A stretch of 53,366 nt of DNA from Sebaldella sp. (GCA_018058425.1 JAGOZX010000011.1:1-53366); one strand, 5' to 3'. Shown: positions 1 to 8,850, counted from the first letter of the stretch. Notes: generated by a model from the letters alone, not told the origin. Made by a program: numbers and translations.

Positions 1-119
<119 letters not shown>

Positions 120-237
120 TCAATATTTATTTATTTTACACTACCTTATTTTTCTTTTTCTTAACTTGGCGTTTGTTTCTTCTTCTTCTATTTTCATTGT
201 CCTTTGCGTCGTTAGCTTTTCGCCGTCGACAAGATAT

Positions 238-266
238 ATACTACCAAATCCTCTTCTTTTTGTCAA
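238..266 (-). promoter_or_regulatory. rrn promoter
   Basis: On the minus strand a consensus -35 TTGACA (266-261) is followed after 17 bases by TAGTAT (243-238). A-rich tracts lie directly upstream (270-300), as expected of an UP element on a strong rRNA promoter. Transcription would begin about 110 bases before the 16S. The same TTGACA-17-TAGTAT pair recurs upstream of the DUF817 gene. Confidence 0.7.
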
Positions 267-500
267 CTCTTTTTTTGAAGTTTTTTTTGATTTTCATTGA
301 AAAATTTGATTTTCAAACATATCAATCTTCTACAAGCACTATTTTCATTGATTTTTTTAGAGTCCATTTTTTTGAAAAAAAATATTTTCTAATTTTAAAA
401 TTCTTCTTTTCTATATAGTAGTATTAAACTCCATTCATTCTTCTCTCTACTAGTAATCTCAGCCCTTTAAGAACTCAAATTTAGAATATAATTTTTACCT

Positions 501-516
501 ACACTATATATAGTGT
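501..516. promoter_or_regulatory. NrdR-box-like perfect palindrome
   Basis: ACACTATATATAGTGT is a perfect 16-base palindrome and fits every position of the NrdR-box consensus as I recall it (acaCwAtATaTwGtgt). It stands alone: I see no second box at the usual one-and-a-half-turn linker on either side, and the neighbouring genes (rrn, Rph-like) are not ribonucleotide reductase genes. It could be a chance AT palindrome or a real orphan operator. Confidence 0.4.
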
Positions 517-618
517 ATAAAGAACCAAAATACTACTATAATAATTTTCATATGAATTTATACTTTTTATTATATATTTTTGATTCCTTATACTTTCTTT
601 GACTTTTAAACATCTAGA

Positions 619-3261
619 CTATAATATCTCTACATATCCCTCTGTTCCATTAACTCTTATTTTATCTCCAGTTTTAATGATTTTTGTGGCATTATTAACT
701 CCTACCACAGCTGGTATTCCATATTCTCTTGCTATTACAGAACCATGTGTCATCATCCCACCTACTTCTATTACAAGACCACTTACTGAATTAAAAAGTG
801 GAGTCCACGCTGGGTCTGTGAAAGGCGCTATCATTATTTCTCCTGATTTTAAATCTGCTTCACTTACTGTTAAAACTACTCTAGCAATTCCCTCTACAAT
901 TCCTGATGATGCAGCTGTACCTGTTAAGGTCCCTTCTGGAGCTTTACTATTTTTTATTTTACCAGTTATTATCTCACCATTACTTGTCATTACTCTAGGT
1001 GGTGTTAGCTTTTCATATATTTTGAAATCTTCTTTTCTTTCTATTAAAGTTTCTTTTATATTCTTCTTATAACTTCCAGTTGCTATTTCTATTATTTCAT
1101 CTAACGAAAAATAAAAAACATCTTCCTTATTAGGTAATACATTTTGTTTTTCCATTTCATAGGCTTCTTCTAATATAATTCCTCTGACTAATCCAAAAAA
1201 CTTTACTATAAAATATTTTGGAGACTCACGGAACCCCATTAAATTTCTGTATACCTTTATTAATTTTTCTACTTTCTTAGCCTTACCTTTACCTAATTTA
1301 GCCTTTACTGCCTCAATTATTTCTTTCTCTGTATTTTTAGCTGTTACTTTACCTTCTTCAAACTTTTCATGATGCTCATTTGTTTTACTAGTTTGTATAT
1401 GACTCATTATAAATGGAACTAACTCTTTTGGTGTTTCCACCCATCTCTTTCTAGTTATATCAATTTCTCCAGCACATCTCATTCCATATTTAATCATGAA
1501 TTCTTTCATTTTTTCTATAAATTGACTGCTATTTGGAATTTTTTCTATATCACTCCAAAAATTTTCATTATTTGTTTCTTTTAATGCGCTTATTAATTCC
1601 TTATTATCTCTAACTAACTCTGCTATGTCATATATTTCCATCATCATTTCACTAGTTACATTATTTTCTAAAGATATATTTAAGTTTGCTAGTAATTCTT
1701 GAACTTTTGATTCATCAAAACACTCAGCACATATTTTTTTTATTTTACTCAAAGCCACTATTCCAGAAGCAGGATACTGTACCCCATTAGAAAGAAGAAA
1801 ATTTATCATTCTACTTATATATAACCTTATTTTCTCTAGTCTTTCTGTCCCATTTAAAGAGTTTATTTCTTTTTCCCACTTAACATACATAGTATCAAAG
1901 AATTTTTTAGCTCTAATTTTTGTTTTATCTGAATTTTTCAAATATATATTTAATCCAATTTTTCTCAATATTGGAGCTATAAATTTGAATAATTTTTTTT
2001 GAAACTTCTCATCGTTAGCAAAAATCTCACCCCTATCTACTAACTCTTGAACAGCGAATGAAGCCTGTTCATCTACATATTTAATTACACTGGAAATTTT
2101 CCCTCTTATTTTTTCAATACCTAAGAAATAACTAATATCTATAAACATTCTTCCACCAGCATCATATAGTAATCTTGTATACTCCTTTGAGTTAGGCTTA
2201 TCAAAAATCTTTACTGTTTCGAAAATTGATAAAGCTAATGGTTTCATAGCATTTGTCATCATCTGTACATGTCCAAATGAGAAAAATACATGCTTTTCAC
2301 TATCCTTAATAAGTGGAATTGGATATAATGAAGTTATTGGTCTACTCTGTAAAATATAGAACTTACCTTGATACAATGCCCATTCTATATCTTGTGGATT
2401 TCCAAATACTTTTTGAACATTTACTCCAGTTTCTGTTAACTCTAATATTTCCCTCTCTGTTAACACTTGCTTATTTTTTTCGTTATCTTCTATATTTTTT
2501 TTAATAATACCGCCTATTTTTTCTGGAAATATACCAATATCTTTTTGTGATATTTGTTTATTAATAATTTCCGAGTTATAAACTTGATAAAAATCTGGAG
2601 TAACAAGCCCTGAAACTAGTGCTTCACCTAATCCAAAACTAGCATCAATATTTAATATCTCTCTATTTCCTGTAATCGGATCAGCTGTAAACATTATTCC
2701 AGAAACTTCTGAAAAAATCATCTTTTGAATTATAACAGATAATTCTACATGTTCATGAGTAAATCCATTCTTTATTCTATAAATAATTGCCCGATCTGTA
2801 AAAAGAGATGCCCAACAACTCTGAATCGCAACCATTAAATTTTCATAGCCACTTATATTTAAGTAGGTATCCTGCTGCCCTGCAAATGAAGTCCCCAATA
2901 AATCTTCAGCTGTAGCACTGGATCTCACAGCATAAAAATCATTTGCTCCACTATTATTTAGTGCTCCATATACTGCTATTTTCACAGCTTCTGAGACTTT
3001 TAGTTCTTTTATTTTATCTCTTATTTCTTTTCCTATTAACTCAACATCTTCTATATTATTATTTTTTAAATTATCTAATTTCTTGATTAAATTATTTATT
3101 TCCTCATTTTTAGTAATTAATTTAAAAGCATCTGTAGTAACACAAAAACCTGCTGGAACTAAAAACCCATTATTAAAAAGTTCTCCTAAATTAGCACCTT
3201 TTCCACCCACTAATGGCAAATCTTTTTTACCAATTTCATTAAAATATAAAATATATTTCAT
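619..3261 (-). CDS. Rph-type (PEP-synthase-like) phosphotransferase
   Basis: An 880-residue protein. The N-terminal half is a PEP/pyruvate-dikinase ATP-grasp domain (VGGKGANLGEL with Lys21; AVRSSATAEDL; QSRPITSLY). The last 100 residues form the swivelling phosphohistidine domain (EVGGMMTHGSVIAREYGIPA, catalytic His839). The C-terminal PEP-binding barrel of true PEP synthase and PPDK is absent, so the order ATP domain, middle domain, terminal His domain is that of rifampicin phosphotransferase Rph, and the length matches too. The N-terminus strongly resembles Listeria Rph. It is preceded by AAGGAAG about 8 bases before ATG. Rifampicin as substrate is inference; many homologues have no known substrate and are annotated PEP synthase. 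Confidence 0.8.
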   Translation of the reverse strand: MKYILYFNEIGKKDLPLVGGKGANLGELFNNGFLVPAGFCVTTDAFKLITKNEEINNLIKKLDNLKNNNIEDVELIGKEIRDKIKELKVSEAVKIAVYGALNNSGANDFYAVRSSATAEDLLGTSFAGQQDTYLNISGYENLMVAIQSCWASLFTDRAIIYRIKNGFTHEHVELSVIIQKMIFSEVSGIMFTADPITGNREILNIDASFGLGEALVSGLVTPDFYQVYNSEIINKQISQKDIGIFPEKIGGIIKKNIEDNEKNKQVLTEREILELTETGVNVQKVFGNPQDIEWALYQGKFYILQSRPITSLYPIPLIKDSEKHVFFSFGHVQMMTNAMKPLALSIFETVKIFDKPNSKEYTRLLYDAGGRMFIDISYFLGIEKIRGKISSVIKYVDEQASFAVQELVDRGEIFANDEKFQKKLFKFIAPILRKIGLNIYLKNSDKTKIRAKKFFDTMYVKWEKEINSLNGTERLEKIRLYISRMINFLLSNGVQYPASGIVALSKIKKICAECFDESKVQELLANLNISLENNVTSEMMMEIYDIAELVRDNKELISALKETNNENFWSDIEKIPNSSQFIEKMKEFMIKYGMRCAGEIDITRKRWVETPKELVPFIMSHIQTSKTNEHHEKFEEGKVTAKNTEKEIIEAVKAKLGKGKAKKVEKLIKVYRNLMGFRESPKYFIVKFFGLVRGIILEEAYEMEKQNVLPNKEDVFYFSLDEIIEIATGSYKKNIKETLIERKEDFKIYEKLTPPRVMTSNGEIITGKIKNSKAPEGTLTGTAASSGIVEGIARVVLTVSEADLKSGEIMIAPFTDPAWTPLFNSVSGLVIEVGGMMTHGSVIAREYGIPAVVGVNNATKIIKTGDKIRVNGTEGYVEIL

Positions 3262-3625
3262 AACTTCACTTCCTTAATATTATATTTATTTTTTGCCTTA
3301 CATATCAACTAAACTATTTCTATTTTATATTAACACAATATATTAGTAATTGGTATAATATTTTATTAATTTTATAAAAAATATAGTATAGATATTCCTC
3401 TATAAATAAGCTATTTTAACTTTTGCCTTAAGCAATAACTCTTTTTAAATTTTATTTTTTAATCTTATCTAAAAAAATCAATTAATATTGTATTTTTATT
3501 GGTTTTTTTGATATTTTTTGTTTACATATTTTATTTATTTTGCTATAATGTAAATATAAATATTATAAAATACTTTTATTAATAGGTAGTACATAGTTAA
3601 ATTAAACAAAATATTTGGAGGAAAA
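3262..3625. other. Divergent intergenic region
   Basis: A 364-base AT-rich spacer between the divergent Rph-like gene and the FtsL-like gene. The clear signal is the plus-strand promoter at 3521-3549. A possible minus promoter for the Rph-like gene (TTGATA, 18 bases, TATAAT close to the start codon) is weak because it would leave a very short leader. I see nothing else. Confidence 0.5.
3521..3549 (+). promoter_or_regulatory. Promoter of the FtsL-like gene
   Basis: TTTACA (3521-3526), a 17-base spacer and TATAAT (3544-3549), with TG one base upstream of the -10 (extended -10). It points at the small gene starting at 3626, giving a leader of about 70 bases. Confidence 0.65.
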
Positions 3626-3751
3626 ATGCCCGAAAGAAACCAAGACATCTTTGATACAGAAATAGTAAATCCAATAATAAGTTTAATAAGAGAATACGAA
3701 AATATGAAATATATAAAAGAGAAAAGAAAAAAACTAAAAATGATAAAATAA
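3626..3751 (+). CDS. N-terminal part of a split FtsL/DivIC-like protein
   Basis: A 41-codon reading frame with an excellent ribosome site (TTTGGAGGAAAA before ATG at 3626). The peptide starts MPERNQDIFDTEI and ends in a very basic stretch (KEKRKKLKMIK), like the cytoplasmic N-terminus of a single-pass division protein, but it stops before any membrane segment. Codons 35-36 lie in a run of seven A (3727-3733). Moving to the -1 frame there continues without a stop into the membrane segment of the next entry, giving a product of about 128 residues. This is either a programmed -1 frameshift (A AAA AAA heptamer), a true frameshift mutation, or a sequence error in the homopolymer. Confidence 0.6.
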   Translation: MPERNQDIFDTEIVNPIISLIREYENMKYIKEKRKKLKMIK

Positions 3752-3759
3752 CTAAAGTA

Positions 3760-4011
3760 TTGTTTTTCTACGCTTTGATATTTGTGGGAGTCTCTGCATT
3801 TAAAATGCATGCGCTTTATGAAATAGTAGACTTAAAAATAGAATTAAAAGAATTAAATTCAAAAATCATTGAATCTGAAACTTTAATTAACAGTCTTAGA
3901 TATTCAGATAAGCCAAACATAAATATAAGTGATATAGAAAAGCAGTCTAAAAAATTAGGTTTTACAGAAGAAAAAAATATCGAGTATATCCATTTTAATA
4001 ATAATAGATAG
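3760..4011 (+). CDS. FtsL/DivIC-like septum protein, main part
   Basis: The 83 residues contain one membrane segment (FFYALIFVGVSAF), a heptad-rich coiled coil (LKIELKELNSKIIESETLINSL) and the short C-terminal KKLGFTEEKNIEYI, which resembles the conserved end of FtsL/DivIC proteins. The only start in this frame is TTG at 3760, with no ribosome site, and it sits directly at the edge of the membrane segment. That is abnormal for this family, which has a basic cytoplasmic tail. The open frame extends back in phase to the A7 run at 3727-3733, where it joins the upstream 41-codon frame. I take both as one gene. Family assignment rests on architecture, not on strong sequence identity. Confidence 0.6.
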   Translation: MFFYALIFVGVSAFKMHALYEIVDLKIELKELNSKIIESETLINSLRYSDKPNINISDIEKQSKKLGFTEEKNIEYIHFNNNR

Positions 4012-4035
4012 GCATACTAGTTTTGTGTAATGTTC

Positions 4036-4070
4036 AAAAAAAAGCTGTCAAATTTCTGACAGCTTTTTTG
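4036..4070. terminator. Bidirectional intrinsic terminator
   Basis: Stem AAGCTGTCA / TGACAGCTT (4042-4050 with 4057-4065), six-base loop, with A- and T-runs on the two sides. It serves the FtsL-like gene on plus and the Nudix operon on minus. Confidence 0.85.
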
Positions 4071-4096
4071 ATTTCATTTTATATTTGGATGAACTC

Positions 4097-4561
4097 CTAC
4101 TCATAAAAACTTACACTATAATCAACAAGGTTTTCTTCTGCATCATATACAAACTTTGCAGAAAACATATTTTTTTCTAACATCCATCTCATGAAAATCT
4201 CATCACCATTCCACATTTCTAGATCAAATAGCTTATTATCATCTATCCATTTTAATTCACCCTCTGGACTATCTATTAATTCACCACTAAATTTTTCTAC
4301 TACATATAAATATCCATACCAGTCTTCATCATCATTAAAACTGGGAAATGTCAAAAGACCTCTAAGCTTTAATTCTTTGACCACTAATCCAGTCTCTTCA
4401 AATATCTCTCTTTTAGCACACTCCTCAGGAGACTCTCCTTTTTCGAGTTTTCCACCAACTCCTACCCATTTTCCTTCATGCATATCATTTTCTTTTTTTG
4501 TTCTATGCAACATAAGAGTTTTATTGTCCTTTTTTATATAGCATATTGTTGCTAATTTCAT
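4097..4561 (-). CDS. Nudix hydrolase, 8-oxo-dGTP diphosphatase-like (MutT/MutX type)
   Basis: A 154-residue protein with a complete Nudix box: G37-x5-E43-x7-R51-E52-I-F-E55-E56-T-G58-L. The N-terminus (MKLATICYIKKDNKTLMLHR) and GKWVGVGGK are typical of the MutX-like group that hydrolyses oxidised nucleoside triphosphates; the substrate is inferred from family. The start ATG has AAGGAG at good spacing. It is the last gene of a minus-strand run that begins with the AddB-like nuclease, so it may be co-transcribed with a DNA-repair gene, and the terminator at 4036-4070 follows it. Confidence 0.85.
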   Translation of the reverse strand: MKLATICYIKKDNKTLMLHRTKKENDMHEGKWVGVGGKLEKGESPEECAKREIFEETGLVVKELKLRGLLTFPSFNDDEDWYGYLYVVEKFSGELIDSPEGELKWIDDNKLFDLEMWNGDEIFMRWMLEKNMFSAKFVYDAEENLVDYSVSFYE

Positions 4562-4597
4562 ATGTTCAACTCCTTAAGTTTAAGTTATTAATTAATT

Positions 4598-4861
4598 CTA
4601 TATTATCAAGCTAAATATAACACAAAGCGTAAACATAAATATATAAATCCAAATAAATATTGGATGTATTTTAAAATATACTTTGTAAACTAAGAATGTT
4701 AATATAAATAGTAAATAGAACACTCCCAGCCATAAAAACGAAACATAATAAGAAAAAATCTTTACATTAAGATAATAAGATAAAAAAAGAAGGAAAACTG
4801 ATATTTCTAGAAATCTTTGAAATAAAAATACTGCTTTTTGCTTTACTCTTTCTCTTTCCAT
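4598..4861 (-). CDS. Small multipass membrane protein, unknown
   Basis: An 87-residue, very hydrophobic protein with a basic N-terminus (MERERVKQK) and about three membrane helices. I recognise no family. AGGGAG lies 11 bases before ATG. Only 6 bases separate it from the upstream gene and 36 from the downstream Nudix gene, so it is part of the same operon. Its only visible property is its membrane location. Confidence 0.6.
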   Translation of the reverse strand: MERERVKQKAVFLFQRFLEISVFLLFLSYYLNVKIFSYYVSFLWLGVFYLLFILTFLVYKVYFKIHPIFIWIYIFMFTLCVIFSLII

Positions 4862-4867
4862 ATTCTG

Positions 4868-5251
4868 TTATCTCCCTTCTCTAATTAACATTTCATTACC
4901 GTCTCTTCTAGGATCAAATACTAAGAGTACTTTTCTTAAAATACCAACTTTCCCAATTATATATCCACTTCCATCTGGGTCAATAATAGGTGTCACATGT
5001 TTACTCCCCAAATTTTCATTTCTTAATTTCCCATCTTTGATCATAGCACTGTGATTAGTAACCAAATCATAAATCATTTTATATCTTTCTTTACTGTTAT
5101 TTCCCCATTTTTCCTTATCAAATTTTTCTTTTCTAAATACTTTGCCCTTGTATATATTACTATACTTACACAAATCAAGCTCTGTATATGTAAAAATCCC
5201 CAAAACCAAAATCCAAGCTGCTAAAATAAGCTTTTTATATTTTTCTCCCAT
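4868..5251 (-). CDS. Membrane-anchored protein, unknown function
   Basis: A 127-residue protein with one N-terminal membrane segment (LILAAWILVLGIFTYT) and a soluble, charged remainder that would face the periplasm. I chose the ATG at 5251 because GGAGTT lies 6 bases upstream; an in-frame ATG 33 bases earlier (5284) overlaps the previous gene and has no ribosome site. The C-terminus (PIIDPDGSGYIIGKVGILRK) looks like a compact fold, but I do not recognise the family. It sits between the AddB-like gene and a small membrane protein in one operon. Confidence 0.65.
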   Translation of the reverse strand: MGEKYKKLILAAWILVLGIFTYTELDLCKYSNIYKGKVFRKEKFDKEKWGNNSKERYKMIYDLVTNHSAMIKDGKLRNENLGSKHVTPIIDPDGSGYIIGKVGILRKVLLVFDPRRDGNEMLIREGR

Positions 5252-5264
5252 TTGGAAACTCCTC

Positions 5265-7829
5265 TCATTTTTTGACTTCGTCATACCTCATCCTACAAAT
5301 CTCTCTATATTGACAGATTACACAATTTTTAGGGTCATCTGTTCTTCTATATTTATCAGAATCTAAAAAATCTTTTACCACACTCTTTATATCTTCCATA
5401 CTTAATTGATCCTTACCTTCATCTTTATCTATAACATTCATATTTAAAACATCATAAATCATTTTTTCTGCATTTTCATTTTCATATAATAAATTCGAAT
5501 AAAAATACAACTGACCTAACTTCCCTTTTCCTGATTTAAAATCGATAATAAAATTTTCTTTCTCTGTTTCTATTAATAAGTCCAATTTTCCTACTAGTTT
5601 TATATTTTCTGTGATTTCTCTTTCCTTTTTAAATTCTGGCTCAAAAATTAGTATCTTATCATTTATTTTTTTCTTCAAACTTATAAAAAACTCCGTTACA
5701 CTCTCTGTAACTATTGGAAATATAATCTCTTCATAATAATTCCCATATTTTCTTGATATTTTTTCTGATTCATTTTTTATTACACTTTTTATTATTTTCT
5801 CCACTTCAATTGTATTTACTGAGAATTCCATATTTTCTAAAACCTTTTCTTTTTGAGAAATTGAAACTCTTTCAAATACTTCATGAATCAATATCCCTAA
5901 TGACTTTGATGTTATCTTTTCCTGTGGTTCAATAAACTCATTTAAACTAATTATTTTTTTCAAATAAAACTTATAATAACATTCTTTTAAGTCCTTAAAA
6001 TCATACGCTCCTATTTTTATCACAGTTTCTAGCTTTTCTTTATATAGTGCATCGTCTTTTTGAGAAATATATTTTATATCTTCAATATTAAACACTTCAC
6101 TTAAGATCCCTTTTATATCCCCCTCATTAAACATTATATCTTTATAGAAAAGATTGTTCTCAAATTTTATCTCCTCCACCAAAGAGCTGACAAATATGTT
6201 TTGTTCCTGTATTTCTAACGAATAAATATCTATTATTTTTGATGAATTTAAAAACATATATATCTTAAACTTCTCAAACTTTTTTAATTCATCTATACTT
6301 GGCAGTTCATTTATCTCCCTATCTTTCTCACTTAAGAAAAAGAGGTTCTCATTTATATCAAATGAATTTTTCTCGTGTATATTAAATAGTACCAGCTTTT
6401 CTTTTTCACAATTTTTAAATGTTTTAAAGTCATCTAATATTATATCATGTTCCTCATTTTCTATACTTAATGTAACTCCTTTAAAGTCAAAGTATTTCAA
6501 TATTATCTTCAAAAAGTTAGCTCCATTTAATTTAAAATACTTTTCCCATCCATCATGTATTTTCAATTTTTCTATTGCTTCTATTTCATTTAAAGCCTCA
6601 TAATACTTATCTAAATCATCACTAAATCTATTATCCAAGAGTTTCTTTTTATTAAATTTTTCCATAATATCCAATACTTCAAAAAAGTTCTTTGTATTGT
6701 ACATCTTTTCTAAATCCGAAAAGATTAATAATATTTTACTTTTAAATATCTCATTATCATTTATATTACCAACCAAGTCCTTTGTTATATAAATATAGTC
6801 ATATCCTATGATTTTATCTATATAACTCGTAAAAATATTATCAATGTTATAATAATTACTAAAAACTTTATTTGTTATTACTTTTCTGAACTTAGATAAG
6901 TTTATATTAAAATCTTCTAAATGAGTTTCATTGCTTTCTAAGAGTTCCAAAATATTCTTGAAAAATATATAAAAATTAGTATTTTTAAGATATATCTTAC
7001 TTTTTACTTGTACATTATTTTTAGATAATAAATTAAAATATACCTCATTTTCCAAGTCTGGCACTAAAAGATTTACACTTTCTCTTTCCTTATTTCTCTC
7101 TAAAATATCAAATATACTTAATATTTCATTATCACTCTTATATAAATTAATCTCTTTATCTTTTGAAAAAATCATTTTTAAATTTTTTATTTTAAGAGAG
7201 TCATTATCATAGTCTTCGTCATTAATTTGGTTAACTATCTCTACTGAAAATCTTTCTTCAATCTTTTTTATCATATTTTTTTCAAACTTAGTAAAGTTAA
7301 ACTTATTAATAAAAATCAATTCCTTATAACCATCTAAAAAAAACATATTAAAATTGTCATAGCTTTCTAAAAAGAGCTTATTTGTATATCCTAATTTTTT
7401 TAATCTTTCTTCATATTTTATTTTTATTCCTTCTAAAATTTCATATACTTTTTTCTTATTCTCATTTTTTAAAACTAACTTATTGACAGCCCATTCTTTT
7501 AGTTCCTTATAGAAATTTAAAAAAGATGAGGCTATATCTATTGAATCAAAGTAATTATTTATTTTAAAAAAGTCTTTTTCTCTCTCATCTAAAACTTCAA
7601 AAAATAATATTTGCTCTTTTTCTTCTTTTAATAATACCTTATCAGTATAAAATAATTTTTCTCTCAGTTCATTTATGAAAATAAATAAATTTCCCTTTGT
7701 AAAATCCTCGTTTCCATATAGTTCTTCAAATTTCATTTTATCTGAAATATTTGAAAAAATGAATACTGTGTCCTTTTTATTTAAATAATTAGAAAAATCT
7801 CCTAAATATCCTATATTACTTATTTTCAT
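5265..7829 (-). CDS. PD-(D/E)XK nuclease, AddB/RexB-like
   Basis: An 854-residue protein. The C-terminus holds a RecB-type nuclease: GILIHEVFE (His), GKLDLLI (Asp750), IIDFKSGK (Asp763, Lys765). An AddB-type iron-sulfur cysteine set surrounds it, with ECYYKFYL upstream and Cys836, Cys839 and Cys845 in the terminal CVICQYREIC. The N-terminal half has the helical, lysine-rich character of an inactivated UvrD-like helicase; I find no Walker A motif, as in RexB. AddB partners AddA in double-strand-break processing, but no AddA gene is in this window. AAAGGTGATG precedes the ATG. It heads the operon down to the Nudix gene. Confidence 0.75.
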   Translation of the reverse strand: MKISNIGYLGDFSNYLNKKDTVFIFSNISDKMKFEELYGNEDFTKGNLFIFINELREKLFYTDKVLLKEEKEQILFFEVLDEREKDFFKINNYFDSIDIASSFLNFYKELKEWAVNKLVLKNENKKKVYEILEGIKIKYEERLKKLGYTNKLFLESYDNFNMFFLDGYKELIFINKFNFTKFEKNMIKKIEERFSVEIVNQINDEDYDNDSLKIKNLKMIFSKDKEINLYKSDNEILSIFDILERNKERESVNLLVPDLENEVYFNLLSKNNVQVKSKIYLKNTNFYIFFKNILELLESNETHLEDFNINLSKFRKVITNKVFSNYYNIDNIFTSYIDKIIGYDYIYITKDLVGNINDNEIFKSKILLIFSDLEKMYNTKNFFEVLDIMEKFNKKKLLDNRFSDDLDKYYEALNEIEAIEKLKIHDGWEKYFKLNGANFLKIILKYFDFKGVTLSIENEEHDIILDDFKTFKNCEKEKLVLFNIHEKNSFDINENLFFLSEKDREINELPSIDELKKFEKFKIYMFLNSSKIIDIYSLEIQEQNIFVSSLVEEIKFENNLFYKDIMFNEGDIKGILSEVFNIEDIKYISQKDDALYKEKLETVIKIGAYDFKDLKECYYKFYLKKIISLNEFIEPQEKITSKSLGILIHEVFERVSISQKEKVLENMEFSVNTIEVEKIIKSVIKNESEKISRKYGNYYEEIIFPIVTESVTEFFISLKKKINDKILIFEPEFKKEREITENIKLVGKLDLLIETEKENFIIDFKSGKGKLGQLYFYSNLLYENENAEKMIYDVLNMNVIDKDEGKDQLSMEDIKSVVKDFLDSDKYRRTDDPKNCVICQYREICRMRYDEVKK

Positions 7830-7864
7830 TACATCACCTTTACTTTTTTTAATTACTTTATATT

Positions 7865-7893
7865 ATCATATATTAAAGAAAATTCAAAATCAA
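7865..7893 (-). promoter_or_regulatory. Promoter of the AddB-like operon
   Basis: Minus strand TTGATT (7893-7888), 17-base spacer, TATGAT (7870-7865), about 30 bases before the start codon. Confidence 0.5.
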
Positions 7894-7984
7894 TAAATAG
7901 AAGTAAACCTTAGTGCCTCTGATGCTAGAAATATAATAATTACTACAGTAAAAATTTAAAGTCTTTAAAAATTATGAAAATATA

Positions 7985-8020
7985 AAAAAAGATGACTTTA
8001 TATTGATAAGCCATCTTTTT
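7985..8020 (-). terminator. Terminator of the DUF817 gene
   Basis: Immediately after the stop codon at 8023. Minus-strand stem AAAAAGATGGC pairs with the GTCATCTTTTTT arm with one G-U pair, ending in a U-run. The plus-strand version has an A/C mismatch instead, so minus is the working direction. Confidence 0.8.
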
Positions 8021-8022
8021 AC

Positions 8023-8790
8023 TTAATTCAATTCTGTTTTTTTATCCCCAACCTTTAAAAAGGCCACAAGAATAAAGCTAATTATCACTAATAAAAACCA
8101 GGAACTCAGCTTTGATAATGATACTATTTTCCACACAGAACTTTGGTATGGATATTTCCAAATTCCATAATAAGTTGCTATATTTTCTGCTACCCATAAT
8201 AATACTCCAAAGAAAAGAAAACAAAGTATAATAGGGACTCTGTAATACTTATTGTTTATTTCATAATAAATAATTGTGTGCCAAAATAAAATAACTAATA
8301 TTATTTTTATTAGATATCTCACATCAGGTACAAAGTGATTAAGAAAAAAGTTCAAATAAATTACTACACCTATTAAACAGAGTTTCCACTTATCAGGCCA
8401 CTTATATAATGATAAATTAAAATTTTTCCACGCCTGACAAATATAACTTGCTACACTGGCATACATAAATCCGCTATATAATGGTACTCCAAAGACTTTT
8501 GTAATACTATAATCGGGATAAGTCCATGATCCCATATTAACTTTGAATATTTCCATTGCTAATCCAACTAAGTGAAAAATACATATTATATATATTTCCT
8601 GTTTGGTTTCCATTTTCGTTTTATACATTATTACTTGAATAGTTATGCTGTATATCAATAAAACATCATATCTATATGGTACATTAAATTTTTTCGTTAC
8701 AATTATTCCAAGTATCAATAACAAAGGAAAAATAGAGGACTTAAAATTCCCTACTAAAAATTCCCATAAAAATAATAAATATTTTTTCAT
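8023..8790 (-). CDS. DUF817 (YoaT-like) integral membrane protein
   Basis: A 255-residue protein with about eight membrane helices. Family hallmarks are FGVPLYSGFMYASVASYICQ and the surrounding aromatic residues (SWTYPDY, YYGIWKYPYQ). This is the DUF817/YoaT group of unknown function. GGAGAT stands before the ATG, and a TTGACA-17-TAGTAT promoter lies 30 bases upstream. It is a single-gene unit with its own terminator. Function cannot be inferred from the neighbours. Confidence 0.85.
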   Translation of the reverse strand: MKKYLLFLWEFLVGNFKSSIFPLLLILGIIVTKKFNVPYRYDVLLIYSITIQVIMYKTKMETKQEIYIICIFHLVGLAMEIFKVNMGSWTYPDYSITKVFGVPLYSGFMYASVASYICQAWKNFNLSLYKWPDKWKLCLIGVVIYLNFFLNHFVPDVRYLIKIILVILFWHTIIYYEINNKYYRVPIILCFLFFGVLLWVAENIATYYGIWKYPYQSSVWKIVSLSKLSSWFLLVIISFILVAFLKVGDKKTELN

Positions 8791-8821
8791 TTTATCTTAT
8801 CTCCAAAATTCATATGTAATT

Positions 8822-8850
8822 ATACTACTCCAATAATCTCTAATTGTCAA
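8822..8850 (-). promoter_or_regulatory. Promoter of the DUF817 gene
   Basis: TTGACA (8850-8845), 17 bases, TAGTAT (8827-8822) on the minus strand. Its -35 box overlaps the plus-strand -35 box at 8844-8849, so the two promoters are back to back and could compete. Confidence 0.65.

Larger units (their letters stand above)
120..618. other. rrn leader and upstream non-coding region
   Basis: About 500 bases between the 16S start and the end of the Rph-like gene. It holds the rrn promoter (238-266), long A-tracts upstream of it when read on the minus strand (270-300, UP-element-like), a perfect 16-base palindrome (501-516), and a roughly 110-base leader before the 16S. I see no credible protein gene, and no clear terminator for the Rph-like gene. 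Confidence 0.7.

Noticed and set aside
599..1072. Long plus-strand reading frame opposite the Rph-like gene
   Set aside because: It is antisense to the conserved His domain of that gene, has no ribosome site, and its translation shows no family features.
619..3261. PEP synthase or PPDK proper
   Set aside because: The C-terminal PEP-binding barrel is missing and the His domain is the last domain.
3535..3810. 91-codon minus-strand frame opposite the FtsL-like gene
   Set aside because: No ribosome site. It overlaps the plus-strand promoter, ribosome site and coding region. Its hydrophobic content follows from AT-rich complement.
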